The notes under the pieces were generated by a model. That model was not told the origin of the DNA. It was given only the letters and a program-made list of their open reading frames with translations, and did no database searches. A stretch of DNA of 64,000 nucleotides, taken from Chloroflexota bacterium (GTDB taxonomy: Bacteria; Chloroflexota; UBA11872; VXNJ01). The position numbers and the translations under genes were made by a program. The stretch lies in contig JAPOWW010000003.1 of assembly GCA_026707405.1 (NCBI GenBank), positions 124,001 through 188,000 of the forward strand, written 5' to 3'. Shown here one piece after another: positions 9,161-18,580 of the stretch (position 1 is the first letter of the stretch; each line of letters opens with the position of its first letter).

Positions 9161-9401
9161 GTCATTCCGGCGAAAGCCGGAATCCAGAGGGAGGTGGTCG
9201 GGTGCTGCCAATCTGTCACCCACACGCCCCAGCCCGTCATTCTGAAACTCCCGCCTGTCCTTCCGAGCGAAGCCGAGGAATCTACCCTCTCCGCACCCAT
9301 CCTCATCCGTCATTCCCGCGAAAGCGGGAATCCATCCCCTCGCTCCAACGTCGTAGGGGCGGTCCGCCAACCGCCCTCCCCACTTCAAGGGAGAGGGTTA
9401 G
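9161..9401 (+). repeat. cluster of REP-like palindromes
   Basis: The 346 bases between the second PHP gene and the convergent M81 gene contain no supported gene. Units seen: CATTCCGGCGAAAGCCGGAA (9161-9187); CCTTCCGAGCGAAGCCGAGG (9259-9290); a full-length ATTCCCGCGAAAGCGGGAAT palindrome (core of 9309-9334); and CAAGGGAGAGGGTTAG (near 9386-9401). The open frames predicted here only run through these repeats. The palindromes could also act as bidirectional terminators between the convergent genes. Confidence 0.8.
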
Positions 9402-9419
9402 AGTGTGCACATCCCTCGG

Positions 9420-10913
9420 TCAGGGTTCCCAGTCGAAATCGTCAAGCGGATAGATCGGTCTCGAGATTCTCTTCCAGGGAAACTGCCTCAGGTTCGCGCT
9501 GGCCGCTCCGGGCGTATCGACGTAGATGATCCGCCGCGCAAATCGGTCGTACGACGCGCGGAACAGCGTCGGCGACTTTATGGACACGATCTTGGCGTCG
9601 GCCGGTTCCAGCCCCGCCGCTCTGAAGAACTCCGGATCGCTTGTCGGCACGGGCTTCGAAGTCACCAAAACGCGCACCGATCCATGCGCCAGCACGGCGG
9701 ACGGTCCGGCGTCGAGCGGCAGACCGGTGAACGCTGGGCCTTTTCGTACGAATCTCCCGTCGGTCACGCGCTCCACGCGCCCCGCGAACCTGACGCCCTT
9801 CGAGCGGGCGGGGTCCAGCTTCCCGCCGACCGTTAAATCAATGCTCGCGCCTACGCCCGCGCTCTGGGCGGCTGCGGCAGCCTCCGCATCTACCACCGTC
9901 GTCAGGCAAAGTCCGCCCACATCGACGCCTGTCCCCGCATAATCCAGCAGGGCTGCGGGAATCGCCGCCGAGTCCCCCGGCGCGCCCGACGATGGACAAT
10001 CCGCCGAATCGACCAGAACGACCGGTCCGCCCTCGGTTTCAAGCGCCTCGCGTACCCCCCGTTCAATGTCCATTAGCTCCACGGCAAAGCGGTCCCGTCG
10101 GCGCCAGAATTCGCCCGCGAGACGCCGCGCGTGATCGCGGGCGGCTGCTTCATCGCTTCCGACCACCGTCACGCTGCATCCGACCCCGGGGAAGTCGAGC
10201 CACGGCTGCACGCCAAACACCGAAACCGCCGCCAAACCCTCTGTTTCAACCAAGTCGGCCTGGGTCCTTAGCTCGTGCATTGGGCCGTCGGTCGTTTGCA
10301 TGTGCTCGGCCGGCACGAGCAGCGGCAGCTCTTGCAGCACTGTATGGAGACGGGGTCCCTTGGTCGCGGACAGCGCCGCGCTCGCCGCTCGCTGGGCCGT
10401 GCTTGCCTGGTCTACGTGGGGATATGTCCGGTATCCCACCAGCACGTCTGCGGCGCGGACCATGCGTTCGGTCACGTTCGCATGTAGATCGAGCGAGGCC
10501 CCGATCACGCATTCAGGCCCCACGATGGACCGGCAGGAATCGAGCACCGCCCCCTCGGGATCGTCCTCGCCGTCCACGCACATGGACCCGTGAAGCGCGA
10601 GCAGCAGGACATTCACGGGAGCCTCGGCCGTCACCTGTCGCAGGCTCCCCAAGAGCTCGCCGGACAGCGTCGCAAAGGTGTCGGCGGTTACGTTCCCGCC
10701 GGAGTTCGCGGCGGCCGCGAAGAGCGGGATTGTCTCCGCGCCGGCAGACTCGCAGGCGTTTAGAAAGCCCGCGATCTCCGTATTGGTCCCTGCAAAGAAT
10801 TCGGGGATTTCGGTGCCTCGGAGAAGGTATTCGGATTCGAAGTCCGCGAGCACCGTCCCCACGGGAGAAAAGCTGTTCGACTCTTGCATCAGGCCGCCGA
10901 CCGCAATGCGCAT
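9420..10913 (-). CDS. M81 family metallopeptidase (MlrC/microcystinase C-like)
   Basis: The M81 family is named for MlrC, which cleaves linearised microcystin products; most members have no known substrate. The N-terminus MRIAVGGLMQESNSFSP is the family signature. Candidate metal ligands lie in LHGSMCVDGEDDPEGA (about residues 108-123), SLDLHANVTERM (about 138) and YRTYPHVDQ. The C-terminal MlrC domain completes a 497-residue chain, the usual length. The ATG is preceded by AGGGGG. The gene is transcribed divergently from the class-III aminotransferase, with about 90 bases between starts. A general peptide or cyclic-amide role is inference only. Confidence 0.88.
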   Translation of the reverse strand: MRIAVGGLMQESNSFSPVGTVLADFESEYLLRGTEIPEFFAGTNTEIAGFLNACESAGAETIPLFAAAANSGGNVTADTFATLSGELLGSLRQVTAEAPVNVLLLALHGSMCVDGEDDPEGAVLDSCRSIVGPECVIGASLDLHANVTERMVRAADVLVGYRTYPHVDQASTAQRAASAALSATKGPRLHTVLQELPLLVPAEHMQTTDGPMHELRTQADLVETEGLAAVSVFGVQPWLDFPGVGCSVTVVGSDEAAARDHARRLAGEFWRRRDRFAVELMDIERGVREALETEGGPVVLVDSADCPSSGAPGDSAAIPAALLDYAGTGVDVGGLCLTTVVDAEAAAAAQSAGVGASIDLTVGGKLDPARSKGVRFAGRVERVTDGRFVRKGPAFTGLPLDAGPSAVLAHGSVRVLVTSKPVPTSDPEFFRAAGLEPADAKIVSIKSPTLFRASYDRFARRIIYVDTPGAASANLRQFPWKRISRPIYPLDDFDWEP

Positions 10914-11005
10914 CAGACCCCCTACGAAAACAGGCGATGGAGTAAAGTAAGTTTCGCCTATCGCCCTGTCGATTGCTGCCCGCGCCCGCTCCGGAGGGAT
11001 CGTCT

Positions 11006-12364
11006 ATGGCCGGCCAAATCAGAACCATGCAGGCGACCGCCACCCGCGACCGTGCCGAAGAGCATTTCGAAAACGCGGCCAAAGTTCTGGTCGCCGGATT
11101 GTCCGGCTCGGCGCGCGAGAATCCGGGGCTGGGACGCGCCTTTCTGGCCGAACGCGGCGACGGCCCGTGGCTTATCGCTTCGGACGGCGCGCGATATATC
11201 GACTTTCACACGGGTTTCGGGGCCACCATCCTCGGGCACAACCACGCCGGTCTGAGAGCCGCGATCGAGCACGCGCTCGATATCGGAATCGTGCACGGCC
11301 CGGAGACCGTATTCGCACAGCGGTTGGCTGCCCGAATTGTGGACCTCGTGCCCAGCGCCGAGTTGGTCCGTTACGCAAACTCCGGTTCCGAGGCCACTAT
11401 GGCAGCTATCCGCCTTGCCCGGGCGCACACTGGCCGCGGCAAGATTCTGAAGTTTGAGGGGCATTTTCACGGTCTGCACGACCACGTGATCTTTAGCACC
11501 CATCCCCCGCGGCGCGACCCGGCTCCCGGCGAATTGCTCGAACCGACGATAGATTCCGGCGGAATTCCCGATGAATTCGCCGACTTGGTGCTCGTTGCTC
11601 CGTGGGGCGATCTGCCGGCGGTCGAGCGGGCGTTTCGTGAATACCCGGGCGAGATCGCCGCCGTAATCATGGAGCCGGTCAACTACAACTCGGGCTGCCT
11701 TGTCGCCGATCCCGGCTACATGGAGGCCGTCCGCGATCTGACCCGCGACGCCGGGGCTGTGCTCGTCTACGATGAGATTCTTTCCGGATTTCGCACGGGC
11801 GTCGACTGTACTCAGGGTTATTACGGGGTTACGCCCGACGTAACGCTCCTCGGCAAAGCCGTCGCAAACGGTGTGCCGCTCGCAATCGTGGCGGGTCGGC
11901 GCGAAGTTATGGAGACGTTCAGCCCGCTGGGGTCGGCCGCGCACAGCGGCACGTATTCCGGTCATATCTTCGGGCTGCTCGCGGGACTTGCTACGCTCGA
12001 AGAGCTGGCGTCGCCCGTCTTCTACGATGGGCCCGACGGCATCCTGGCCGTCGCCGACCGCCTCTACGGCGGGTTGCGGGAGATATTCGAACGGCACTCT
12101 ATCCGATGCCGCGTACAAGGACTCGGTGCGCGGTTCGGCCTCTATTTCGGGCTGGACCCGGCGTCTGAACCGCGGGTCTACCAGGACGTCGCCGGCCACG
12201 ACTCAGATAGCCTCAAGAGGTTCATCGCCGCGTGCTACGAGCAGGGAGTCTATTTCCACTCCTACGATGTCGCGCTCGGGCACCACGGGTTTGGCGCTTC
12301 TCATAGTGCGTCCGTGATCGACGATGCCCTCAACCGGATTGAGGCAGCCTGTTCCAGCATCTGA
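11006..12364 (+). CDS. class-III PLP aminotransferase, glutamate-1-semialdehyde aminomutase-like
   Basis: This fold-type I PLP enzyme of the HemL-like branch contains the substrate-ring motif NSGSEATMAAIRLARA, DEILSGFRTG with the Asp that contacts the pyridine nitrogen, and LLGKAVANG with the Schiff-base Lys (about residue 284). The family includes glutamate-1-semialdehyde aminomutase but also catabolic aminotransferases. No other haem gene is nearby and the neighbours are catabolic, so I do not assign hemL. The ATG at 11006 has GGAGGGA 6 bases upstream; a TTG 33 bases earlier is less likely. Length is 452 residues. Confidence 0.85.
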   Translation: MAGQIRTMQATATRDRAEEHFENAAKVLVAGLSGSARENPGLGRAFLAERGDGPWLIASDGARYIDFHTGFGATILGHNHAGLRAAIEHALDIGIVHGPETVFAQRLAARIVDLVPSAELVRYANSGSEATMAAIRLARAHTGRGKILKFEGHFHGLHDHVIFSTHPPRRDPAPGELLEPTIDSGGIPDEFADLVLVAPWGDLPAVERAFREYPGEIAAVIMEPVNYNSGCLVADPGYMEAVRDLTRDAGAVLVYDEILSGFRTGVDCTQGYYGVTPDVTLLGKAVANGVPLAIVAGRREVMETFSPLGSAAHSGTYSGHIFGLLAGLATLEELASPVFYDGPDGILAVADRLYGGLREIFERHSIRCRVQGLGARFGLYFGLDPASEPRVYQDVAGHDSDSLKRFIAACYEQGVYFHSYDVALGHHGFGASHSASVIDDALNRIEAACSSI

Positions 12365-12421
12365 CTACCCGACTAGAGTCCACTCGCGAGCGTCAGTCAG
12401 AGCGGCGCTCGGCGGTAACTC

Positions 12422-13789
12422 GTGAATTCAACTCAACCTCCCGATTCGACCCGCCCGATGGATAGTTCCTTGCGGCAGACAATCCTGGATATCGCAGGCG
12501 CGGCGGTTTCCGCCGTCGAGCCTCACCAGGCCGTCATGCGTCGCGTTTCGCTCGAAGGGTCGCGGCTGCTTGCCGGTGGTGGTGACTATGACCTCGATGC
12601 CTTCGAGCGCGTTGTCGTGGTCGGCGCTGGCAAGGCGAGCGCTCCCATGGCCGTCGCCGTCGAAGACATCCTCGGCGACCGGATCGATTCGGGAGTCGTT
12701 GTGGTCAAGGATGGCCATGCGGAAACGACCCGAACAATCGAGATAGTTGAAGCCGGTCATCCCGAACCCGACCGGCGCGGCGAGGCCGGTGCTCGGAAAC
12801 TGCTCGACTTGGTAAAGGGAGCGGGACCGGATGCGCTCGTCATCGCCCTTATGTCGGGCGGCGGATCGGCGCTGCTCCCGCTCTATCCCCAGGGCGTCGG
12901 CCTGGATGACATGCGGGAGCTCACGCGCCTGCTATTGCGCTGCGGCGCCACCATCGGCGAAATAAACACCGTTCGCAAGCATCTTTCCCTGATCCAGGGC
13001 GGTCGGCTCGCCCAAGTGGCCGGCGGTGCCGGCATTCTTGCCCTGCTCGTTTCCGACGTGGTCGGGAACCCGCTGGACATAATCGCGTCCGGCCCGACGA
13101 CGGCCGATACATCAACATACGAAGATGCCCTCGGCGTGCTGCGAAAATACGATATCTCCGCCGACGCCCCTCCCGGTCCCATGCAACGCCTGCGACGCGG
13201 CGCGGCGGGCGAAATCCAGGAGACTCCCAAGCCCGGCGACCCGGCGCTGAGACGGGTTCGCCACGTCATAGTCGCCGACAACGACGCCTCGGCCACCGCA
13301 GCCGCCAAAGCCGCTCACGCCGCCGGGTTCGATTCCCAGCTCGTCACCACGCACATGGAAGGTGAGGCGCGCGAGGTCGCGCGCCTCCTTGCGGGAGTCG
13401 CCAAGGACTTGGTCTTCAGAAAACGCCCCATCCCCCCGCCCGCCTGCCTGATCTTTGGCGGCGAGACGACCGTTACGGTGTCGGGAAGCGGCAAGGGCGG
13501 CAGGAATCAGGAGATGGCCCTGGCCGCTGCGATTGCCTTGCAGGGAATACCGAATATCGCGGTTCTCTGCCTGGGAACCGACGGTAACGACGGTCCTACC
13601 GACGCGGCCGGCGGTCTGATAGACGGGGACACTATTGCTCGGGGCGAAGCTAGGGGCATGGACGCGCGGAGCTATCTGGCCGACAATAACTCCTACGAGT
13701 TCCTGAGCGCGGCCGGAGACTTGGTCGTTACCGGCCCCACGCGGACTAATGTCAACGACTTGGCGCTCATTTTCTCTCTGGAAGGCTAA
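12422..13789 (+). CDS. glycerate 2-kinase (MOFRL family)
   Basis: This enzyme phosphorylates glycerate to 2-phosphoglycerate, feeding glycolysis. The N-terminal DUF4147 domain shows VVVGAGKASAPMA (about residues 62-74), GHPEPDRRGEAG and LMSGGGSALLPLY. The C-terminal MOFRL domain shows CLIFGGETTVTVSGSGKGG and CLGTDGNDGPTDAAGG. At 455 residues it is full length. The GTG start has only a weak upstream signal. It follows the aminotransferase by 57 bases and precedes the LysM gene by 3 bases, so the three may be one transcript. A role in glycerate or serine-type carbon use fits the neighbouring aminotransferase, but this is inference. Confidence 0.92.
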   Translation: MNSTQPPDSTRPMDSSLRQTILDIAGAAVSAVEPHQAVMRRVSLEGSRLLAGGGDYDLDAFERVVVVGAGKASAPMAVAVEDILGDRIDSGVVVVKDGHAETTRTIEIVEAGHPEPDRRGEAGARKLLDLVKGAGPDALVIALMSGGGSALLPLYPQGVGLDDMRELTRLLLRCGATIGEINTVRKHLSLIQGGRLAQVAGGAGILALLVSDVVGNPLDIIASGPTTADTSTYEDALGVLRKYDISADAPPGPMQRLRRGAAGEIQETPKPGDPALRRVRHVIVADNDASATAAAKAAHAAGFDSQLVTTHMEGEAREVARLLAGVAKDLVFRKRPIPPPACLIFGGETTVTVSGSGKGGRNQEMALAAAIALQGIPNIAVLCLGTDGNDGPTDAAGGLIDGDTIARGEARGMDARSYLADNNSYEFLSAAGDLVVTGPTRTNVNDLALIFSLEG

Positions 13790-13792
13790 AGG

Positions 13793-14515
13793 TTGAACGA
13801 TCTCGGTATAGACCGGGTGACTCCGCACGAAGTCGGAACCGAGCTCCGATGGTCCAAGGTGACCGGTCCGGACGCGGTGAAGATCATCGACAGGGACTGG
13901 ATACGGTACCTTCGAATCCTGATCCTGTTTGTGGCTGTGGTCCTGACCTGGCTCGTCGTGAACTGGCAGGAGTCGAAGTTTGACTCGGCCGCGTCGAACG
14001 CCGCCCTGAACATGGCGCGGACTACGCGTTCGATTCCAGACGCGAGCACCACTATAAGGCCAATCATCCTTCCCACCGTCAGGCAACCCACTGCTGTCGA
14101 TGCTCAGCCCGGCGACCAACTGCAAGCCCCTTCCCCGGCGGTCGAGGTTTCTCCTCAGGAGCCTGCCGACACCGCGGGTTCGCCCGGAGGGCCGCGCGAG
14201 TACGTCGTCAAGAGCGGCGACACCCTTGGAGCCATTGCCGCCTCGGTGTCCGTGCCCATTGAGGCGCTCATGGCCGTTAACGGGATAACCAACCCCGACC
14301 AGATACAGGTGGGTCAGGTGCTTACCGTGCCCAATCCAAGCCGCGGCACGGGACAAGGCCCTGCGGCAACGCCCCAGACCTACACCGTCGCTCAGGGCGA
14401 CACGCTCGCAGCGATTGCCGCAAGATTCGGAGTCGACGTCGACGAGTTGGCCCGAACCAACGGGATCGCGGACCCCGACTCGATCATAATCGGACAGGTT
14501 CTCCGGATACCTTGA
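13793..14515 (+). CDS. membrane-anchored protein with two LysM domains
   Basis: LysM domains bind peptidoglycan or chitin-like glycans. The 240-residue protein has a cytoplasmic N-terminus of about 35 residues, one membrane segment (about 36-57, YLRILILFVAVVLTWLVV), a Pro-rich spacer, and two LysM repeats. The first is YVVKSGDTLGAIAASVSV (about 139-182) and the second YTVAQGDTLAAIAARFGV (about 198-240). There is no catalytic domain, so it probably acts as a wall-binding anchor. The TTG start follows GGAAGG by 6 bases and lies 3 bases after the glycerate kinase stop. Confidence 0.88.
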   Translation: MNDLGIDRVTPHEVGTELRWSKVTGPDAVKIIDRDWIRYLRILILFVAVVLTWLVVNWQESKFDSAASNAALNMARTTRSIPDASTTIRPIILPTVRQPTAVDAQPGDQLQAPSPAVEVSPQEPADTAGSPGGPREYVVKSGDTLGAIAASVSVPIEALMAVNGITNPDQIQVGQVLTVPNPSRGTGQGPAATPQTYTVAQGDTLAAIAARFGVDVDELARTNGIADPDSIIIGQVLRIP

Positions 14516-14555
14516 AAGCTGAAAGAGCGGATTTAGCTTGTCGCGCGGCTGCTTG

Positions 14556-14573
14556 CACTCCTAACATGGAGTG
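14556..14573 (+). terminator. weak hairpin after the LysM gene
   Basis: CACTCC and GGAGTG form a 6-bp stem around a 6-base loop about 40 bases after the LysM stop. Only TT follows, so it is at best a weak intrinsic terminator. The remaining bases before the next gene (to 14713) show no coding signal. Confidence 0.3.
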
Positions 14574-14713
14574 TTAAGGTCTGGCAGACTCGTGCTTGCG
14601 GGCGCGTTATACACTTCTACTTTGCACGTCGCGAGCCTCCGTTGAAACCCAGACAGCCAATGAATCGAATCCGACTAAAGACATTCTGGGCGGTACCTTG
14701 GGATTGGTAATTG

Positions 14714-16720
14714 ATGAGTAGCAGCGCATCGGTCGAATTGAACGAGAATATCTGGCAGAAGGTCGGGGGCAAAGAGGGCGGAACTGTGTCCGCCCTGGCG
14801 TCGTCACCCGGGTCGAGCTTCGAGCGGACGATCTGGGCCGGAACGATGGCTGGCATGTTTACCTCTAACGACAACGGCCGAACGTGGCGGATTTCCAACA
14901 GCGGCCTGACCAGCCCTTACGTTCAGGCGCTCGCGGTGTCTCCAAACTACGCGCAGGACCAGCAAATATTCGCCAGCGCCGTAAACGTCGGGGCGTTCCG
15001 CAGCATCACGTCGGGAGCTTATTGGGAGAAGATGGCCTTCTGGGGCACCGTGCCCCAGGTTGTCTGCATCGCCTATTCGCCCAACTATGCCGAGGATGGC
15101 ATCGCCTTCCTCGGTTCCGACGGCGACGGCATATTCAGGACCGTCAATAGCTCCAAGACCTGGAACGTGTCGAACACCGGGCTGTCGGGCGACTCGGTTC
15201 AGAGCATCCTCGTTTTGCCCGAATTCAAGTCCGAGAGTTCGGTTCTGTGCTCGGTAGTCGACAACGGTGTATTCAAGTCCACCGACGGTGGCCGGTCGTG
15301 GAGGCCCGTCGGTGCCGACCAGCTGGGAGAGATGACAGTCCAGACCTTGGCGTCGTCGCCTTCGCAGCGGTCGGGGAGAATATTTGCGGGATCGGAGACC
15401 GACGGCTTGTGGTACAGCGCCGACTCGGGCGAAACCTGGACTCAATCCAAAGGTCTGGAAGGCCATTCGGTCAACGCGATAGCCATATCGCCGCGTTACG
15501 GCAGTGATTCGATGCTGTTCGTCGGCACCGGCGAAGGCGGCGTATACCGATCGACCGACGGCGGTGAGACGTGCGTGAAGGTCACGCCTGACGACCAGTC
15601 CCCGTCGATACTTTCGATCCTTGCCCTGGCTGAGCCTGTGGGCCAGACTCTTGTGCTCGCCGGCACGTTCGAGAACGGAATCCTCAGGTCGGACGACAGT
15701 GGCGAAACGTGGGAGCCATCCAGCGGATCGCTTTCCAGCCAGAACTGGCTCTGTCTGGCGCTCTCCCCCAATGTTGAGAACGACGGTGTCATGCTCGCGG
15801 GAGGCAGTTCGACCGGCGTGTTCAGGAGCGCCGACGGCGGCTCCACCTGGAGCGATCCGCCCCAGGAGATAGCACAGTTCAACGTTTCGGGAATCGCGAT
15901 TTCGCCTCAATTCGAATCCGACCGGATGGCGCTCGCCGCCACCTCCGAAGGACTGTTTGCGAGCCGCGACGGCGGTGAATCCTGGCAGCGGGCTGGCGAT
16001 GGCATACGCGAGATGGAATTGCGCTCCGTGGCGATCTCGCCGACATTCGAGTCGGACGGGACGGTCCTCGTCGGCGGGTATGGCGGCTTTGCCTTCCTCA
16101 GCACCGACGGCGGCCACAGCTTCGAAGAAACAAGCTACGCCTTCAGTCAAGAAACAGTCGCCGACATCGCCTTTTCGCCGAACTACGCAAGCGACGGCAT
16201 CGTCTTCGTCGGCACCATAGGTGAAGGCATCGTTACCGTCCATAAGTCGGTAGACGGAGGCGCTTCGTTCCGCAAGTGGGTGCAGCACCCTTGCCCCACT
16301 CAATGGATATCGATCGCCGTGCCCGGAAACTACGATCCCGTCGAGGATGTGTGGTTTTTCGCGGCCGAGAGCGAGATCTTCAAGCCCGCGCGCCGCTTGC
16401 GGCAAGTCTGGTCGGGAACTCATCCGTCGTCCCGGGACACCGCCATGCTTCACCTCGCGGCGTCGCCCAACTACGGCGAAGGCGGAGTTCTCTTCGCGGC
16501 GTCGAGCAACGGCGTCTGGCGATCGGACGATAACGCCTTGAACTGGGAGGAGATCAACCACGGCCTCGATAACCGAGCCGTGCTACAGGTAGTGCCGTCT
16601 CCCAACTACGCCGAAAACAGCATCCTCTACATGCTGGGTCTCGGCGGCGAGATTTGGCGGTATCGGGACGTCCCCGAAACGCGAGTGCTCAGGCAGACCA
16701 AGGCGACCGACTACATCTAA
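14714..16720 (+). CDS. BNR/sortilin-like beta-propeller repeat protein
   Basis: The 668-residue product is built almost wholly of a repeated unit of about 45 residues, by eye about fourteen copies. Each has an SPNYAEDG-like strand, a hydrophobic pair, GVFRS and then an Asp-box such as STDGGRSW or SDDSGETW. This fits two seven-bladed propellers of the sialidase/YCF48/sortilin type. Many family members are photosystem assembly factors, glycosidases or secreted binding proteins; no catalytic residues can be picked out here. No signal peptide or membrane segment is visible. The ATG at 14714 is chosen over the adjacent TTG at 14711. Function is unknown. Confidence 0.85.
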   Translation: MSSSASVELNENIWQKVGGKEGGTVSALASSPGSSFERTIWAGTMAGMFTSNDNGRTWRISNSGLTSPYVQALAVSPNYAQDQQIFASAVNVGAFRSITSGAYWEKMAFWGTVPQVVCIAYSPNYAEDGIAFLGSDGDGIFRTVNSSKTWNVSNTGLSGDSVQSILVLPEFKSESSVLCSVVDNGVFKSTDGGRSWRPVGADQLGEMTVQTLASSPSQRSGRIFAGSETDGLWYSADSGETWTQSKGLEGHSVNAIAISPRYGSDSMLFVGTGEGGVYRSTDGGETCVKVTPDDQSPSILSILALAEPVGQTLVLAGTFENGILRSDDSGETWEPSSGSLSSQNWLCLALSPNVENDGVMLAGGSSTGVFRSADGGSTWSDPPQEIAQFNVSGIAISPQFESDRMALAATSEGLFASRDGGESWQRAGDGIREMELRSVAISPTFESDGTVLVGGYGGFAFLSTDGGHSFEETSYAFSQETVADIAFSPNYASDGIVFVGTIGEGIVTVHKSVDGGASFRKWVQHPCPTQWISIAVPGNYDPVEDVWFFAAESEIFKPARRLRQVWSGTHPSSRDTAMLHLAASPNYGEGGVLFAASSNGVWRSDDNALNWEEINHGLDNRAVLQVVPSPNYAENSILYMLGLGGEIWRYRDVPETRVLRQTKATDYI

Positions 16721-16805
16721 ACGCCGGTACATGGCGGCGTAACCGGGGTAAACTGTCCATAAGGTTGACCTCATGACGGTCGACTTCTTCGACAACGCCT
16801 AACTA

Positions 16806-18302
16806 ATGAACAGCTCGAATCAAAAGCTGGCGATCACTCGCCGCAGGTTTCTCGCTCTCGCTACGGCCTCCGCCGGAATCCTGGCCGCGGCTTGCGGAGC
16901 GGATGAATCGCCGGATTTCAGTGGAATGCCCGCGCTCACCGAAAGGCAAAAGCAGGTGCTGGAGGAGAGCGCCGACGTCGCGTCCGCCGGGTCCCGCTCC
17001 ACTCGCGTTCCTCTGCCGAGCCAGCCGCTGAAGGTACATCCCCTATGGAGCACGTTCGGCCCTACGCGAGGCCAGTACCGCGGGGTCGTCAACCGCGCGG
17101 GTTCGCTAGACGAGGCCGCGCCCCGGCTTGAGATGGTCCGCTTTCGACAAGCCGTTGATGGAAACACCATCGGCCGAAGCATCGCCCTGATGGCCGACAC
17201 CGAGCCTCTCGACCTCCTCGTCTTCCCCGCCGAAGCTCTGCAGGACCTCGAAGACAATGACCTCTTGGTGCCGCTCGACAAGGTCTCCGACGTTGGCGAA
17301 GCCGTAAAGTCCGAAAACTACTGGCCGGGAATGCTCGAGTCCGGTCGCATCAAGGGACGCCAACTTGCCATACCTCTGCAGGCCGGGCCGTGGCTCCTGA
17401 TGTACCGGGAAAAACAGTTGGAAGAGTACGGCATTGCCGATCCGAGCGATCTGCCTTGGAACGCCGAGCAATTCTCCGAAAACACCAGCCGGTTGACGCT
17501 TGTCGGCGGCGATAGCAAGGGTGCCGACCAGTATGGATTCCTGCAGATGGTTTCTACCGACAGCACCAACATTTCGATCTCGGTCCCGCCGTCCTGGGTA
17601 TGGATGGTCGCCGCCGGCTCCAGACTGCCCGATCGCGAAGGCTACGAGGAAGCTCTGCAGGAACCGGCCGCCATCGCCGGACTCGGCGTCATGAACGATC
17701 TCATCAACCGCCATCGGTCCGTCTACAAGGTCACGCGCACCACCTCAGGACGCCAAATCCGCGGTCTCATAAACGACCGCAGGGTGCTGATGATGTCGTT
17801 CCCGGTCAACAGCGGTTGGTTCCTGTCCACGTGGCGTGACGCGGTCTCGAACGATATCCAGCTGGCCGCGCTGCCGGGTGGCGACAGGCGCCGAACCCCG
17901 ACCGAAGTTCACATGATGGTCGGCGTCTCGTCCTGGAGCGAACATACCGACTTCGCTATGGCCGCCCTCGCCAATATGTACAAGAGCGTCGGTGACCAGG
18001 TCTTCCCTTCGGCGGTGAGGGCCGACTTGGGCATGATGGCGACCGTCGCCCCCGCGCTCAATCCTGCCGATACCGTTGCCATCCAGGCCGCCCTCGAGCG
18101 GAGTCAGCCGATCAACCTCTCAAAGGTCGAAAAGAAGCTGCTGACTGAACGGCTCGACAGTCCGATCGCGCTGGAGCAGATAGCCCCCGAAGAAGCTGCC
18201 AAGGGCGCCGCTGAAGCCCTGCTTCAGTTCCGAATAGCGGAGCAGAATCGCAGGAACCGCCCGCCCGCCCCGCCGCCTGGGCCCCCTCCCGGAACTGGGT
18301 AA
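16806..18302 (+). CDS. Tat-type lipoprotein, extracellular solute-binding family
   Basis: The N-terminus carries RRRFLALATAS, a twin-arginine-like signal, and then a lipobox ending LAAAC (Cys about residue 30). The product is therefore probably exported folded and lipid-anchored outside the membrane. The mature part (about 470 residues) looks like an ABC-transporter solute-binding protein of the sugar-binding (family 1) type, with LDLLVFPAEALQDLEDN and WPGMLESGRIKGRQLAIPLQ. The tail is Pro-rich (PPAPPPGPPPG). No permease or ATPase gene is adjacent, so its transporter partner must lie elsewhere or it acts alone. The ligand cannot be assigned. Confidence 0.8.
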   Translation: MNSSNQKLAITRRRFLALATASAGILAAACGADESPDFSGMPALTERQKQVLEESADVASAGSRSTRVPLPSQPLKVHPLWSTFGPTRGQYRGVVNRAGSLDEAAPRLEMVRFRQAVDGNTIGRSIALMADTEPLDLLVFPAEALQDLEDNDLLVPLDKVSDVGEAVKSENYWPGMLESGRIKGRQLAIPLQAGPWLLMYREKQLEEYGIADPSDLPWNAEQFSENTSRLTLVGGDSKGADQYGFLQMVSTDSTNISISVPPSWVWMVAAGSRLPDREGYEEALQEPAAIAGLGVMNDLINRHRSVYKVTRTTSGRQIRGLINDRRVLMMSFPVNSGWFLSTWRDAVSNDIQLAALPGGDRRRTPTEVHMMVGVSSWSEHTDFAMAALANMYKSVGDQVFPSAVRADLGMMATVAPALNPADTVAIQAALERSQPINLSKVEKKLLTERLDSPIALEQIAPEEAAKGAAEALLQFRIAEQNRRNRPPAPPPGPPPGTG

Positions 18303-18304
18303 AG

Positions 18305-18529
18305 CTAGAGAACCGAGTAGGCCCAGGTTCCGAGGACCATCATCGCCGCGATGATGACCAGCACCACAAACACGAAGAGCCTTGGAGTCTCGCTCTTGGG
18401 GCGAATCAGGCTGGGCGGTTTTCTGTAAGGGTCGGCCAAAGTCATCTCCTGAGCAGCTGCATCCCGCAACTTATACGACCGGTTCCGCAATCGCAACTGC
18501 GACGATCTGCGACCGTGAATTTCAATCAC
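18305..18529 (-). CDS. small single-span membrane protein
   Basis: Not recognised. The 74-residue product has a basic N-terminal half and one C-terminal hydrophobic segment (about residues 50-72, LFVFVVLVIIAAMMVLGTWA). The GTG start at 18529 has GAGG about 8 bases upstream. An internal ATG at 18445 would give 46 residues but sits directly against its AGGAG. It is convergent with the solute-binding lipoprotein gene (stops 2 bases apart) and divergent from the ATP synthase operon. It may share that operon's regulatory region, but no role is implied. Confidence 0.5.
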   Translation of the reverse strand: MIEIHGRRSSQLRLRNRSYKLRDAAAQEMTLADPYRKPPSLIRPKSETPRLFVFVVLVIIAAMMVLGTWAYSVL

Positions 18530-18580
18530 GATGCTAACCTCGCCTGCCGTGGCGTGCTACTATTCTCGGCGCGTCAGGAT

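Noticed and set aside
7786..9401. Repeat clusters as a possible CRISPR array
   Set aside because: The units are palindromic, irregularly spaced and of different families; no regular repeat-spacer pattern or cas gene is present.
9992..10945. 317-residue Arg/Pro-rich plus-strand frame
   Set aside because: It lies opposite the M81 gene and has the low-complexity composition of a shadow frame.
13325..13340. GGTTCGATTCCC, like a tRNA T-loop
   Set aside because: It lies inside glycerate kinase coding sequence (GFDSQ), and no acceptor or anticodon arms fit around it.
14804..16561. 585-residue minus-strand frame opposite the propeller gene
   Set aside because: Repeated sequence on the other strand keeps the frame open; the plus strand has the clear Asp-box repeats.
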